DNA from: Liminaster sp045576355
GTDB taxonomy: Bacteria; Bacteroidota; Bacteroidia; Bacteroidales; UBA3663
Length of the DNA: 64,000 nt
Assembly: GCA_045576355.1 (NCBI GenBank)
Contig: JAZNGG010000052.1
Location: 51,936-115,935 of the forward strand
Reading direction: 5' to 3'
Shown: piece by piece, positions 43,413-52,508 of the stretch
How the letters are laid out: each line of letters starts with the position of its first letter
Numbering within the stretch: position 1 is the stretch's first letter
Position numbers and translations under genes: made by a program
The notes under the pieces: generated by a model
The model's database searches: none
Told to the model about the DNA's origin: nothing
What the model saw: only the letters and a program-made list of their open reading frames with translations

Positions 43413-44438
43413 TTAATGCATCAGTTTGTAAAGCAATTCTTTCAACAATTCCGAATCAGGAACCTTAACACCACGCGCCCCCTTGCTTTGGGCATCATAA
43501 TCTCGAATAAGAGACAAGTTGCCCATAACCTTCCAGGCATTATATCGACGCATCCCCTGTATTACATTTTTTACTGCCGGATATGACAATCCCACTTCTT
43601 GCATAAGCCCCCTTTCACTCTTGTCCGAGGCATAATATGCCAACATCAAATTGGAAAAATAGCTAAATAGAGCTGCTAGAGTCAATAGTAAAGGATTTTG
43701 TTTAGGATTTCTCTCAAAATATTGTCTGATGATCTCAGACTTCAGATAATCTCCACACGCGACAGCAGTAACCAACTCAAAATTGTTATACTCTTTGGAA
43801 ATACCAATATGAGACAAAACGTGATTTAACGTTATTTTGGCATGACCTATAGTAAGTCGTAATTTGTCTAACTCTGTAGCCATCCGTGATAGATCTGAAC
43901 CCACATAGTTACATAACATCTCCACCGCATCAGGAGCAATACCGTCAAACCCATTATCTTTCACAAAATTAGGCAAGAACTTAGGCAACTCATAATCGCG
44001 CAGTCTTATGCTCTCATATACGACGCCCCCAACTTCTGATATCTGCTTGAGAATCTTACCCTTAAATAGTTTTTCCTTGTGCGTAATCACTAAAATGGTC
44101 TGAGCCATCGGTTGACGAAGATAACTCTCAAATATTTCAAGATGAGTAGCAGCCTGCTGCATGCTTTGCACCTCTCTAAATAGGACAAGATTATAATCAC
44201 CAAGCATCGGATAACGACGGCAAGCAGAAATCACCTCCGGGACAGTAGTCTCTACGCCATAAAACTGCATAAGATTAAAATCTTTTTCCTCCTCTGTCAA
44301 AACTGTCTGCAATAGCAAATCGGCTATTAGATCAATAAAATAACTTTCATCTCCATGTAAAAAATAGACAGGAGCGAATTTGCGAGAACGGATGTCTTGC
44401 ATCAAAGACCTAATATCAATCGATGTTTTTTTTGCCAT
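43413..44438 (-). CDS. holA: DNA polymerase III delta subunit
   Basis: 341 aa, full length. Opens the sliding clamp as part of the clamp loader. The start FAPVYFLHGDESYFIDLIAD (about 17-36; core YFLHGDESYFID), LFREVQSM and NYVGSDLSRMATELDKL are typical of HolA, as is the helical C-terminal domain. It diverges from the HSDR_N-like gene with an 84-nt shared control region. Confidence 0.93.
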   Translation of the reverse strand: MAKKTSIDIRSLMQDIRSRKFAPVYFLHGDESYFIDLIADLLLQTVLTEEEKDFNLMQFYGVETTVPEVISACRRYPMLGDYNLVLFREVQSMQQAATHLEIFESYLRQPMAQTILVITHKEKLFKGKILKQISEVGGVVYESIRLRDYELPKFLPNFVKDNGFDGIAPDAVEMLCNYVGSDLSRMATELDKLRLTIGHAKITLNHVLSHIGISKEYNNFELVTAVACGDYLKSEIIRQYFERNPKQNPLLLTLAALFSYFSNLMLAYYASDKSERGLMQEVGLSYPAVKNVIQGMRRYNAWKVMGNLSLIRDYDAQSKGARGVKVPDSELLKELLYKLMH

Positions 44439-44459
44439 AGCTGTTTTATCGGATAATTT

Positions 44460-44489
44460 TTGCGTCGTACAAATTATTACCTATCTTTG
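44460..44489 (+). promoter_or_regulatory. Predicted promoter of the HSDR_N-like gene
   Basis: TTG (44460-44462), 19 nt, TATCTTTG (44482-44489); the ATG is at 44523. Confidence 0.78.
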
Positions 44490-44522
44490 CACTCATATAA
44501 ATAATCATTTATAACTATAATT

Positions 44523-44999
44523 ATGACCTCCACCCAATCTTTTCCACCTCTTAACCTTCCCTCTCTAAAAACATCCCTGCGCACTAGGTCTTTAGAGAAC
44601 GGAGAATTGCAAATCCTCGATCGGCAACGCTCTAAGTGGGTGCGATTGACTCCGGAGGAGTGGGTAAGGCAACATTTTGTCGAATACCTAATTGCTTATC
44701 TCGGATATCCCCAAGGTCGCATCTCTAATGAAGTTACCATACATGTCGGGAAAACGACAAAGCGTTGTGACTCTGTGATTTATGACAAGCAAGGGAAACC
44801 TCAGATGATTGTGGAATACAAAGCAGCTTCCGTAACACTCACACAAGAGGTTTTTCTTCAGATTGCTCGTTACAACATCCCGTTGCAGGTGGATTATCTT
44901 GTGATTTCAAATGGGATTCAGCACTATTGTCTTCGTTTTTCTCAACAGAAAAAGACGTACGAGTTTCTGCATGAGATTCCTCTGTTTGACTCTCTTTGA
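44523..44999 (+). CDS. Type I restriction enzyme R protein N-terminal-like (HSDR_N_2) protein
   Basis: 158 aa. Matches the stand-alone HSDR_N_2 domain proteins common in Bacteroidetes: VRQHFVEYLIAYLGYP, RCDSVIYDKQGKPQMIVEYKAAS (core D...IVEYKA is the PD-(D/E)xK nuclease-like pattern), then FLQIARYNIPLQVDYLVISNG. A nuclease fold is likely but activity is unproven, and no hsdM or hsdS is near, so this is probably not a restriction enzyme. Its last 161 nt overlap the end of the FtsE-like gene on the opposite strand. Confidence 0.85.
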   Translation: MTSTQSFPPLNLPSLKTSLRTRSLENGELQILDRQRSKWVRLTPEEWVRQHFVEYLIAYLGYPQGRISNEVTIHVGKTTKRCDSVIYDKQGKPQMIVEYKAASVTLTQEVFLQIARYNIPLQVDYLVISNGIQHYCLRFSQQKKTYEFLHEIPLFDSL

Positions 45000-46134
45000 C
45001 AGAGGCCAACTTGACTTTAAGTTCCTCTATCTTAGCAGACAATTCTGACAATTGTGTCCGAACCTGTTCTTCTTCAGAGGCATTTTCAGCAATAGGCTCT
45101 TCATCCACCTCTGCAGTTTCTTCCTTAAACACCTCTGTGACAGGAAACTCTACATTTTCGTTTTGATATGTAGAAAGTTCTTGCTCACTCTTTTCGGCAG
45201 TCTCTAACTCTTCGGCCTCCTCTATTTTACTGATTTCCTCTATCCTATTGGGGTCTTCTATCCTATTACTTTCCTCTACTACATTGTTAGACGGTTGGTC
45301 TTTCTCATCTGTCACTTCGCTCAGAATAACGAGTGGCGGCTCCTCCAAATCAGTGTCATTTAATGGTGCACTCTCAATATTCTCCGTTCGCTGTTTATCT
45401 GTAAATTGAGTTATCGGAGTATTGAAATCTGTACAATTATAATTTGGAGAATACATCTCTGTTACATCCACCAGTTTTTGACCTTCTACACACAACACTC
45501 TGCCCGGATATTTCTGAGGGAGGTGCAAATTATGCGTGGACATGATGACAGATGTTTTCGATTCGGCACAGATGCGATAAAGAAGTCTGACGATATTATC
45601 GCCCGTTTCAGGGTCTAAGTTTCCGGTTGGCTCATCGGCCAAAATAATCTTGGGCTCATTAAGTAAAGCGCGGGCAATAACAATGCGTTGTTGTTCGCCT
45701 CCAGACAATGTGTTAGGCATCCTAAATCCTTTATTCTGCATATCCACCTCTGTCAGCACTTTCTCTATGCGCTCATTAATTTCTGATTTTTTATTCCAGC
45801 CGGTTGCTTTTAATACAAATCGCAAATTTTCTTCGACAGAGCGATCTGTCAATAACTGAAAGTCTTGAAATATAATACCAATTTGTCGACGTAAATATGG
45901 GATTTTACTCCGTTTCAACTTACATAAATCAAAATCCAAAACATTGGCTTTATGACTCTCTTTAGAGATGGGCAACTCACCATAAAGAGTCTGTAAAAGA
46001 GATGATTTACCTGTCCCAACTTTACCAATTAAATATACAAACTCGCCATCTGCGATTTGTAGATCAATGTCTTTAAAAAGAGTCTGATACTCTCGTACGA
46101 TAGTAGCCGATTGATAATCGATAAGTTGCATCAT
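44839..46134 (-). CDS. FtsE-like ABC ATPase with long acidic C-terminal extension
   Basis: 431 aa. Residues 1-225 form an ABC ATPase: Walker A LIGKVGTGKSSLL (about 36-47), signature TLSGGEQQRIVIARAL (about 143-158), Walker B IILADEPTGNLD, and H-loop STHNLHL. It resembles FtsE, which acts with FtsX in division and cell-wall hydrolysis. The remaining about 200 residues are Glu-rich with a coiled-coil-like stretch (ELSAKIEELKVKLASVKE). FtsE proteins are normally about 220-230 aa, so the tail is an addition, and its last part is antisense to the HSDR_N-like gene. No ftsX is adjacent. Confidence 0.82.
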   Translation of the reverse strand: MMQLIDYQSATIVREYQTLFKDIDLQIADGEFVYLIGKVGTGKSSLLQTLYGELPISKESHKANVLDFDLCKLKRSKIPYLRRQIGIIFQDFQLLTDRSVEENLRFVLKATGWNKKSEINERIEKVLTEVDMQNKGFRMPNTLSGGEQQRIVIARALLNEPKIILADEPTGNLDPETGDNIVRLLYRICAESKTSVIMSTHNLHLPQKYPGRVLCVEGQKLVDVTEMYSPNYNCTDFNTPITQFTDKQRTENIESAPLNDTDLEEPPLVILSEVTDEKDQPSNNVVEESNRIEDPNRIEEISKIEEAEELETAEKSEQELSTYQNENVEFPVTEVFKEETAEVDEEPIAENASEEEQVRTQLSELSAKIEELKVKLASVKESQTEESHAETRTSFSVEKNEDNSAESHLKSQDNPPATGCCNEQSEEKPLV

Positions 46135-46196
46135 AATAATTGGTATCTTTATTTGAACGAATCCCTGAAAATCCGTTATAATTAAACATTCTTATA

Positions 46197-46832
46197 TCAA
46201 TGTTTCTTCCACCCCTCTTTATGTCTTTCTTTTAACTCGCGGGCAACATCCTCAATAGACAAGCCTTTGGAAGTCAAAAGAACAATGAGATGATAGATCA
46301 TATCCGAAGCTTCATAAAGCATACGGTCATCATTACCCGACATAGCCTCAATAACAGTCTCAACTGCCTCTTCACCCACCTTTTGAGCCATACGAGCAGT
46401 GCCGGATTGAAATAATGTTGTAGTATAACTGCCTTCTGGCATATCTTTATAACGCTGGTTTACGACCTCCTGCAATGACCGTAGAAACAAGAGTGGACTT
46501 GACAGGTTTTCCTCTCCCCAGCATGTATCTGTCCCGGTATGACATACGGGACCAACTGGATGGGCTTTAATCAATAATGTATCATGGTCACAATCAACTA
46601 AAATACTATCTAAATAGAGGTAATTACCCGAAGTATCTCCTTTAGTCCATAATGTGTTTCTAGAGCGAGACCAAAATGTCACCTTGCCAGACTCTAAAGT
46701 CTTACGATATGATTCTTCGTTCATATAGCCAAGCATTAACACTTTATCTGTCTCCACATCTTGTATAATAGCGGGAACTAGTCCGCCAGACTTTGCAAAA
46801 TCGATGTCGATAGTTTTAATTTCTTTGTCCAT
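46197..46832 (-). CDS. hisIE: Bifunctional phosphoribosyl-AMP cyclohydrolase / phosphoribosyl-ATP pyrophosphatase
   Basis: 211 aa. The N-terminal HisI domain (about 1-110) has MLGYMNEESY, WSRSRNTLWTKG, DCDHDTLL and CHTGTDTCWG with the zinc cysteines. The C-terminal HisE domain (about 112-211) has SYTTTLFQSG, EEAVETVIEA and DMIYHLIVLL. It performs steps 2 and 3 of histidine synthesis. Last of hisH-hisA-hisF-hisIE, with 58 nt to hisF. Confidence 0.97.
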   Translation of the reverse strand: MDKEIKTIDIDFAKSGGLVPAIIQDVETDKVLMLGYMNEESYRKTLESGKVTFWSRSRNTLWTKGDTSGNYLYLDSILVDCDHDTLLIKAHPVGPVCHTGTDTCWGEENLSSPLLFLRSLQEVVNQRYKDMPEGSYTTTLFQSGTARMAQKVGEEAVETVIEAMSGNDDRMLYEASDMIYHLIVLLTSKGLSIEDVARELKERHKEGWKKH

Positions 46833-46890
46833 AATAACGTTATTTAATTTGTAAGAAAGTCTATAATATTATAACAATTTATGAATAACA

Positions 46891-47661
46891 TTATTGCCTA
46901 ACAGCAATCCCATGTACTAATAAATAACTCTTTAATTCCGGAATGGTTATTTCCCCAAAATGGAAAACACTTGCTGCTAAAGCAGCATCAGCTTTTCCTC
47001 GCATAAAAACATCTAAAAAGTGCTCTTTTGCACCGGCTCCTCCTGATGCAATAATCGGTATAGAGAGTTGTTGATGAAGGATTTCCAACTCTTCGCATGC
47101 AAATCCCTGTTTAGATCCATCATGAGTCATGGAGGTAAATAAAATCTCTCCTGCCCCTCGATCCTGAGCCTCTTTTGCCCATTCGAATAAACTACGTCCC
47201 GTCGGTATCCGTCCTCCATTAAGATAACATTGCCAACCATCTACACCACTTGAAGTATGTTGATAAATAGCATCAATAGCTACGACACACTCTTGACTAC
47301 CAAAACGCTTAGCTATCTCTGTGATCAATTCTGGACGACGCAGGGCAGCAGAATTGATACTCACTTTATCTGCCCCTGCAGACAAAAGCACCTCAACATC
47401 TTCAATGCTATGGATGCCTCCACCAACGGTGAAAGGTATATTTACTTCGGAAGCAACCCTCTTGACCAAATCAACAAATGTACCTCTACCTTCGTGAGAA
47501 GCTGTAATATCTAAATATACCAATTCATCTGCTCCTTGTTCACTATATTGTTTCCCAAGTGAGACTGGATCTCCCGCATCACGAAAATTAACAAAACCGA
47601 CTCCTTTAACGGTTTTTCCGTCTTTAACATCCAAACAAGGAATTATGCGTTTAGCTAACAT
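46891..47661 (-). CDS. hisF: Imidazole glycerol phosphate synthase, cyclase subunit
   Basis: 256 aa TIM barrel. The start RIIPCLDVKDGKTVKG, the catalytic aspartates in CLDVKDG (Asp about 11) and VVAIDAIY (Asp about 130), and phosphate-binding loops VGGGI and ASGGAG identify HisF. It uses ammonia from HisH to make imidazole glycerol phosphate and AICAR. 65 nt after hisA. Confidence 0.98.
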   Translation of the reverse strand: MLAKRIIPCLDVKDGKTVKGVGFVNFRDAGDPVSLGKQYSEQGADELVYLDITASHEGRGTFVDLVKRVASEVNIPFTVGGGIHSIEDVEVLLSAGADKVSINSAALRRPELITEIAKRFGSQECVVAIDAIYQHTSSGVDGWQCYLNGGRIPTGRSLFEWAKEAQDRGAGEILFTSMTHDGSKQGFACEELEILHQQLSIPIIASGGAGAKEHFLDVFMRGKADAALAASVFHFGEITIPELKSYLLVHGIAVRQ

Positions 47662-47726
47662 TATCCGGAAATATAATTAGATAAAATAGATATTCTTTAT
47701 TATGTGTGTGTCAAACAATATACACA

Positions 47727-48455
47727 TTAACGTCTATATTGGAACTGCTCTAGTTCCTTCATCGTAATGCGACCTTCATATATTGCTTTTCCAACGATGA
47801 CAGCAGGAATTCCTGCCTCATCGAGACAAACTATGTCATATAAACTGGAAACACCCCCACTTGCAGTGACTTCCAGCTCAGGTAATTCTTGCATCATATC
47901 CTTATAGAGTTCGACCGATGGACCATCCATCATACCATCTCGAGAGATATCAGTTGAAATGACTTTCCTAACACCACGAGAGACATAACTATGCAAAAAA
48001 GTCTGCCATCCGGCATCACTTGACTCAGTCCAGCCCGTAACTGCAATTTTCCCTTTCTTTATGTCTGCACCCAATACGATTTTTTCAGCACCATAATGAT
48101 CTAACCAATCTAAAAAAAGTGCCGGACGATGAACTGCTATCGACCCACATACAATCATGTCTGCGCCACACTCAAAGGCAACTTTAACATCCTCATCACT
48201 TTTTACTCCACCCCCAAAATCAATAATCAAATTTGTTTTGGTTGCAATGTTTTCAAGGGTTCGCCAATTAACTATGTGTTTCTGTAAAGCTCCATCTAAA
48301 TCAACTACATGCAAACGTTTTAAACCGGCATCCTCAAACTGACGAGCCATCTCAATCGGATCTTTACAATATACTTTTTTCTCAGCATAATCACCTTGAG
48401 AAAGACGGACTAACTGACCATCGATGATATCTACGGCAGGTATAACATCTATCAT
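47727..48455 (-). CDS. hisA: ProFAR isomerase
   Basis: 242 aa TIM barrel, paralogous to HisF. The start VIPAVDIIDGQLVRLSQGDY, Asp about 8 as catalytic base, the GGGVKS phosphate loop and TDISRDGMMDGPS with the catalytic Asp near 130 identify it. Carries out the Amadori rearrangement of ProFAR to PRFAR. Lies between hisH and hisF. Confidence 0.98.
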   Translation of the reverse strand: MIDVIPAVDIIDGQLVRLSQGDYAEKKVYCKDPIEMARQFEDAGLKRLHVVDLDGALQKHIVNWRTLENIATKTNLIIDFGGGVKSDEDVKVAFECGADMIVCGSIAVHRPALFLDWLDHYGAEKIVLGADIKKGKIAVTGWTESSDAGWQTFLHSYVSRGVRKVISTDISRDGMMDGPSVELYKDMMQELPELEVTASGGVSSLYDIVCLDEAGIPAVIVGKAIYEGRITMKELEQFQYRR

Positions 48456-48510
48456 AATGATGAAATTTATAAAATTTTATCTTAATAATTTAGCGTTTTA
48501 ATGTATATAT

Positions 48511-49107
48511 TTATCTGATATTCAGAAAGTTTCTTAGTATTTGTTCTCCTACAACTCCGCTTTTTTCAGGGTGAAATTGAACTGCATAAAAATTACCTCG
48601 ATGAAGAGCTGCAGAGTACGGATTAATATAATCTGTCACAGCTATAGTATCTGAACAAACTGGCGCATAATAACTATGGACGTAGTAAACATAATCTCCC
48701 GGATGAATTCCCTCAAAAAGTTTGGCACAAGACAAATTATCAATTTGATTCCACCCCATCTCCGGAATTCTCAACTCTTTGTTATCATTATGAAAGCGTT
48801 TAACATCAACATCAAAAATATTCAGACAATTCACATTTCCTTCTTCCGAATGACGACATAAAAGCTGCATCCCTATACAGATCCCTAAAACAGGCTGTTT
48901 CAATTCCTTAATGACCGGTGAAAGGTTACATGCATTCAAATATGCCATTGCCGCAGAGGCCTCTCCGACTCCCGGGAAAATGACTTTATCTGCAGATTGT
49001 ATCACTTCAGGATTATCACTGATGACAGATTCTACACCGACTCGGCATAGAGCATTTTGCACCGACCGAACATTACCAGCATTATATTTGATAATAACGA
49101 CTTTCAT
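48511..49107 (-). CDS. hisH: Imidazole glycerol phosphate synthase, glutaminase subunit
   Basis: 198 aa class I glutamine amidotransferase. The nucleophile cysteine is in LGICIGMQLL (about 77), the His-Glu pair in VQFHPEKSG (about 181-183). It supplies ammonia to HisF. First of the his genes here, 26 nt after the lptD stop, so it probably has no promoter of its own. Confidence 0.97.
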   Translation of the reverse strand: MKVVIIKYNAGNVRSVQNALCRVGVESVISDNPEVIQSADKVIFPGVGEASAAMAYLNACNLSPVIKELKQPVLGICIGMQLLCRHSEEGNVNCLNIFDVDVKRFHNDNKELRIPEMGWNQIDNLSCAKLFEGIHPGDYVYYVHSYYAPVCSDTIAVTDYINPYSAALHRGNFYAVQFHPEKSGVVGEQILRNFLNIR

Positions 49108-49133
49108 ATTTCACTATTTATTTACAACCTCAA

Positions 49134-52025
49134 TCAATAATCATCATACCACTGAATCTTATTAGATCTAGAAACAGAGGTCTTTTCGTATTTCAAATCG
49201 CTCAACATGGAGGATTTCACAGCAATACAAACATTAAATGAGGCATATTGTCCCATAGGATTTAACGAAGCAGTAAGAGCCCAACAATGCATATCACGAG
49301 ACATATTGATATTCATGTAGGTAACCTCTTTTTGATTGAAATTATACGTTAAATTATAACTAAAATTCCAATTTTTAGTAGGCTGAATACTTCCACTAAT
49401 TGTAGCACTATGGGTCAATTTACGATTATACTCCAATTTTGACTTATTAAACGTACTATAAGCATAACGCATCGTATAACTCAGATTCATAGACCATGGA
49501 ACAGACCATATCAGATATCCATCTTCGTCATATTCTGAACTACTTGAAGAAGTCTCAGTATGTGTATCCTGTCCTCCAAAGGGGTCATCTCCTTCGTCGG
49601 GAGTATCCATCAATCCCTCTTCTGCTGCAGCTGCCTCTTCATCGACTTGAGTATTATCGACATTGGATTTTCGGCCAAATAGTTTAGCCAATTTCTGATT
49701 GTTCAAACTATACGAATAACTATATCCGGTCTGCATCAATCTGGGTAACTTCCCACATTCCCAACGAGGTTTATCATAATGACGTCCATTAGCATCATAC
49801 ATATACGTATCAAATGATCCGGATAAATTCAAAGATCCATTTTTTCCAAACTTCAAATTCATCGAAACTGGAATTGTCGAAGACCAACGCATACTATCAG
49901 CAGCCATATTATAACTGATGCTGGTTGTCAAATTATCAATAATCGATATCTTTTTATAACCGGTAGAGTCTTTATCTGATCTGAATTTAGCTTCAATATT
50001 ATTACTCAAACTTAACGAAATTGCTCCTGAGCGCCCCTGCCCTGTCGTGCCAAAAGTATATCCGGAAAATGGAGAATATTTGACTCTTTTAAATCCTGTT
50101 GCACTCGTCGTATCAGGCATTTCATACGAACTCCAACTACCATATTTAGGGTCACTGAAGTCAGGAGTATAAGAAAAACTGAGTGTCGGGGTAAACATAT
50201 GACGGACAGCTACGAGCTTTGCATTTTTAAATGCCGGAAGAGGTTTGTAGAAGCCATATAGTTTGGTATTGGCTGAAATGGATGTAGAAAAATTATATAC
50301 ATTATAAAAGCCATAAGTCGTGTCAGAAACTAAACTTCCATAGGTTCCATCCACATTCATTACCGCAGGATCATAATACTTTTCTGTCTTATGAGCATAC
50401 ATGCGGTCTGTAAAATTGAAAGAGGGGGTAATATTAATATATCGGAAAGCCGTAAAAGTGGCAGAGATAGGAATCGAGTGTTGCATACCATTACGCCAGT
50501 CCCTAATCAAAGACTTATCTTTAAATTCGTTTTGCTTACAAGTTACAGAGTTTGTCATTCTTCCCGTATAACTCATAGATATTTTCTCATACCATCGGTC
50601 TGCACCACTCTTAACTTTACGTTTGAAAGGATAAATACGGCTCATACTCACCGTTAAGTCCGGCAAAGAAACTACCAAAGTAGAGTCCTGAGTGCGCTGT
50701 GTAATGCTTGTAGAGGCAGAAATTGTAAGCGGTTTATTGGGGACTCTATATGAGATGTTAATAGCACTGCTTTTTGTGCTTTGTGTCATGTCTGTCGAAT
50801 AATAACTAGACAGATTATTGCGTTCGTACCCAGAAGTCGTAAAATTGACCGATGCCGAAAGGGTCATATTAGGATTGAAACGCGAATCTTGCTGATGACT
50901 CCAAACAGCCTTAAAGTTGGTCATCTCTGAATAATCTGGCAATCCCTTATCTCCTGTAACCGTCTTTAAATATGAAAATGAATAATTACCCTTAAATTTA
51001 TAACGCCATGCATAACGACTTGAAACAGAGAGACCCCATGAACCCTTTGTATAAATTTCTCCTAATAAAGAGAGGTCCATATAATCATTAATGGCAAAAT
51101 AATATCCTCCATTACGCAAATAAAGACCTCGCTGCTGATCTGCTCCATAAGTGGGCATAATTACACCCGAAGAGTAACTCTTTGTGAAAGGAAAATAACC
51201 AAAAGGAATCGCTAAAGGCAAAGGAACATCTGCAACAACCAAATAAGCCGGTCCGGTGACTATATTTTTATTGGGTCGAACACGGGCTTTGGTCAATTGG
51301 ATATAAAAGTGAGGACACTCATGATAATCACAGGTAGTGTATTTTCCATTCTCTAAAAAAATATCGTTATCAGGCATCTTTTTTGTAATTCCACCCGTAA
51401 CGTAGCCATCACCTTGTTGGGTAACAACATCTGTAATAAACCCTTTTGCTGTTTTGAAGTTATAAGAGATAGTTTTAGTCTCATATTCTCCACTTTTATC
51501 CACAAATATAGGATTACCAATCAATTTTCCGGTCGAATCCGGGACACCATATGCATAAACCAACGAACTGTCCAAGGACATTCTGATTTCCTCTGCATCC
51601 AACTGAATATCATCATAGGTAACTTGACTCTCACCATAAAGATAGGCCATATTACCCATAGAAAAGACTAACGAATCTTGAGCTTTGTAATTGACTATAG
51701 CGTCTAAACCACTTGAAGACTTCTTTTTTGGGGAAATAGAATCCGTGGCAACAGAATCAGATGAAAAAAGTTGAAGGCTATCGAGAGAAGTCGTTGAAAT
51801 AGTGTCATTTAACGTGTTTGAAATATTTTCAGCAAGAGAATCGTTATAATTCAGAGAGATTGTACTCTCTCGATCGACAGAGCTTGTGTCTGTCGAACTG
51901 CTAAACATAAAATACTCCGTTGGAATCATAAAACATTTCCCTTGTCCCTTGAAAGGGAAAACAAAAGAAATAACCATAGCCACAACGAAGCTTAAACAAA
52001 ATATATAGCGTTGATGCAATTGCAT
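49134..52025 (-). CDS. lptD: LPS-assembly outer membrane protein LptD
   Basis: 963 aa. An N-terminal signal (about 1-28), a Ser/Asp-rich linker, an OstA-like periplasmic jellyroll (about 105-300: VTYDDIQLDAEEIRM, DKSGEYETKTISYN), then a large beta-barrel. Marker stretches are FGYFPF, SGVIMPTYG and TFTPTLSFSYTP-type strands. It inserts lipopolysaccharide in the outer leaflet together with LptE. The Bacteroidetes form is longer than the proteobacterial one. A good promoter (52053-52083) lies just upstream, and hisH follows closely. Confidence 0.9.
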   Translation of the reverse strand: MQLHQRYIFCLSFVVAMVISFVFPFKGQGKCFMIPTEYFMFSSSTDTSSVDRESTISLNYNDSLAENISNTLNDTISTTSLDSLQLFSSDSVATDSISPKKKSSSGLDAIVNYKAQDSLVFSMGNMAYLYGESQVTYDDIQLDAEEIRMSLDSSLVYAYGVPDSTGKLIGNPIFVDKSGEYETKTISYNFKTAKGFITDVVTQQGDGYVTGGITKKMPDNDIFLENGKYTTCDYHECPHFYIQLTKARVRPNKNIVTGPAYLVVADVPLPLAIPFGYFPFTKSYSSGVIMPTYGADQQRGLYLRNGGYYFAINDYMDLSLLGEIYTKGSWGLSVSSRYAWRYKFKGNYSFSYLKTVTGDKGLPDYSEMTNFKAVWSHQQDSRFNPNMTLSASVNFTTSGYERNNLSSYYSTDMTQSTKSSAINISYRVPNKPLTISASTSITQRTQDSTLVVSLPDLTVSMSRIYPFKRKVKSGADRWYEKISMSYTGRMTNSVTCKQNEFKDKSLIRDWRNGMQHSIPISATFTAFRYINITPSFNFTDRMYAHKTEKYYDPAVMNVDGTYGSLVSDTTYGFYNVYNFSTSISANTKLYGFYKPLPAFKNAKLVAVRHMFTPTLSFSYTPDFSDPKYGSWSSYEMPDTTSATGFKRVKYSPFSGYTFGTTGQGRSGAISLSLSNNIEAKFRSDKDSTGYKKISIIDNLTTSISYNMAADSMRWSSTIPVSMNLKFGKNGSLNLSGSFDTYMYDANGRHYDKPRWECGKLPRLMQTGYSYSYSLNNQKLAKLFGRKSNVDNTQVDEEAAAAEEGLMDTPDEGDDPFGGQDTHTETSSSSSEYDEDGYLIWSVPWSMNLSYTMRYAYSTFNKSKLEYNRKLTHSATISGSIQPTKNWNFSYNLTYNFNQKEVTYMNINMSRDMHCWALTASLNPMGQYASFNVCIAVKSSMLSDLKYEKTSVSRSNKIQWYDDY

Positions 52026-52508
52026 TTTTATTATTTGCTGTCAATATTGGTGCAAATATAGGCTATTTTTTGCATAAGGACAATCTTTTCAAACGGTTTT
52101 TAATAAATATATTAGTTTTCAAGGCAAATCAACCATTAGACTTTCTAAAGTATTTAAAAGGATATTATAATTTGATTGTGTTTAGACCAAATCAGAAAAT
52201 AGTTTCAAATAAATACATTTTTCTATTCCACGCTGAATAAGGCAACGCAGCACGCTGTATAATGTGAGGTGATTCAGCGTGAGGAGCATTCTATATGATG
52301 ACCGTAAGGAAATACTTCAAATCATATTTAAAAAGTTTTATGCACCACCACAAACAACTACATTTTTTAATCTAAAATATCTTCAAATTAACCAATAAGG
52401 CTAACGCTTATTTTGCAATATATAGCTTACAAACCAAAGTTAATAAACTTTAATTCATTTAAGAGAGAATTGTAATAAAAATATCGGATAAATATCTCTG
52501 AAAAATAA
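52026..52508. other. Gap between lptD and the LytS-type kinase gene
   Basis: 483 nt, AT-rich. The lptD promoter is at its left end. A 10-bp perfect inverted repeat CACGCTGAAT (52229-52238) / ATTCAGCGTG (52272-52281) encloses another CACGCTG word; its role is unclear, perhaps the end of the kinase transcript. No gene is seen. Confidence 0.7.
52053..52083 (-). promoter_or_regulatory. Predicted promoter of lptD-hisHAFIE
   Basis: On the minus strand: TTG (52081-52083), 20 nt, TATATTTG (52053-52060), about 28 nt before the lptD ATG. Confidence 0.78.

Noticed and set aside
44523..44999. Restriction-modification system
   Set aside because: Only the stand-alone HSDR_N-type domain is present; no helicase, methylase or specificity genes are nearby.
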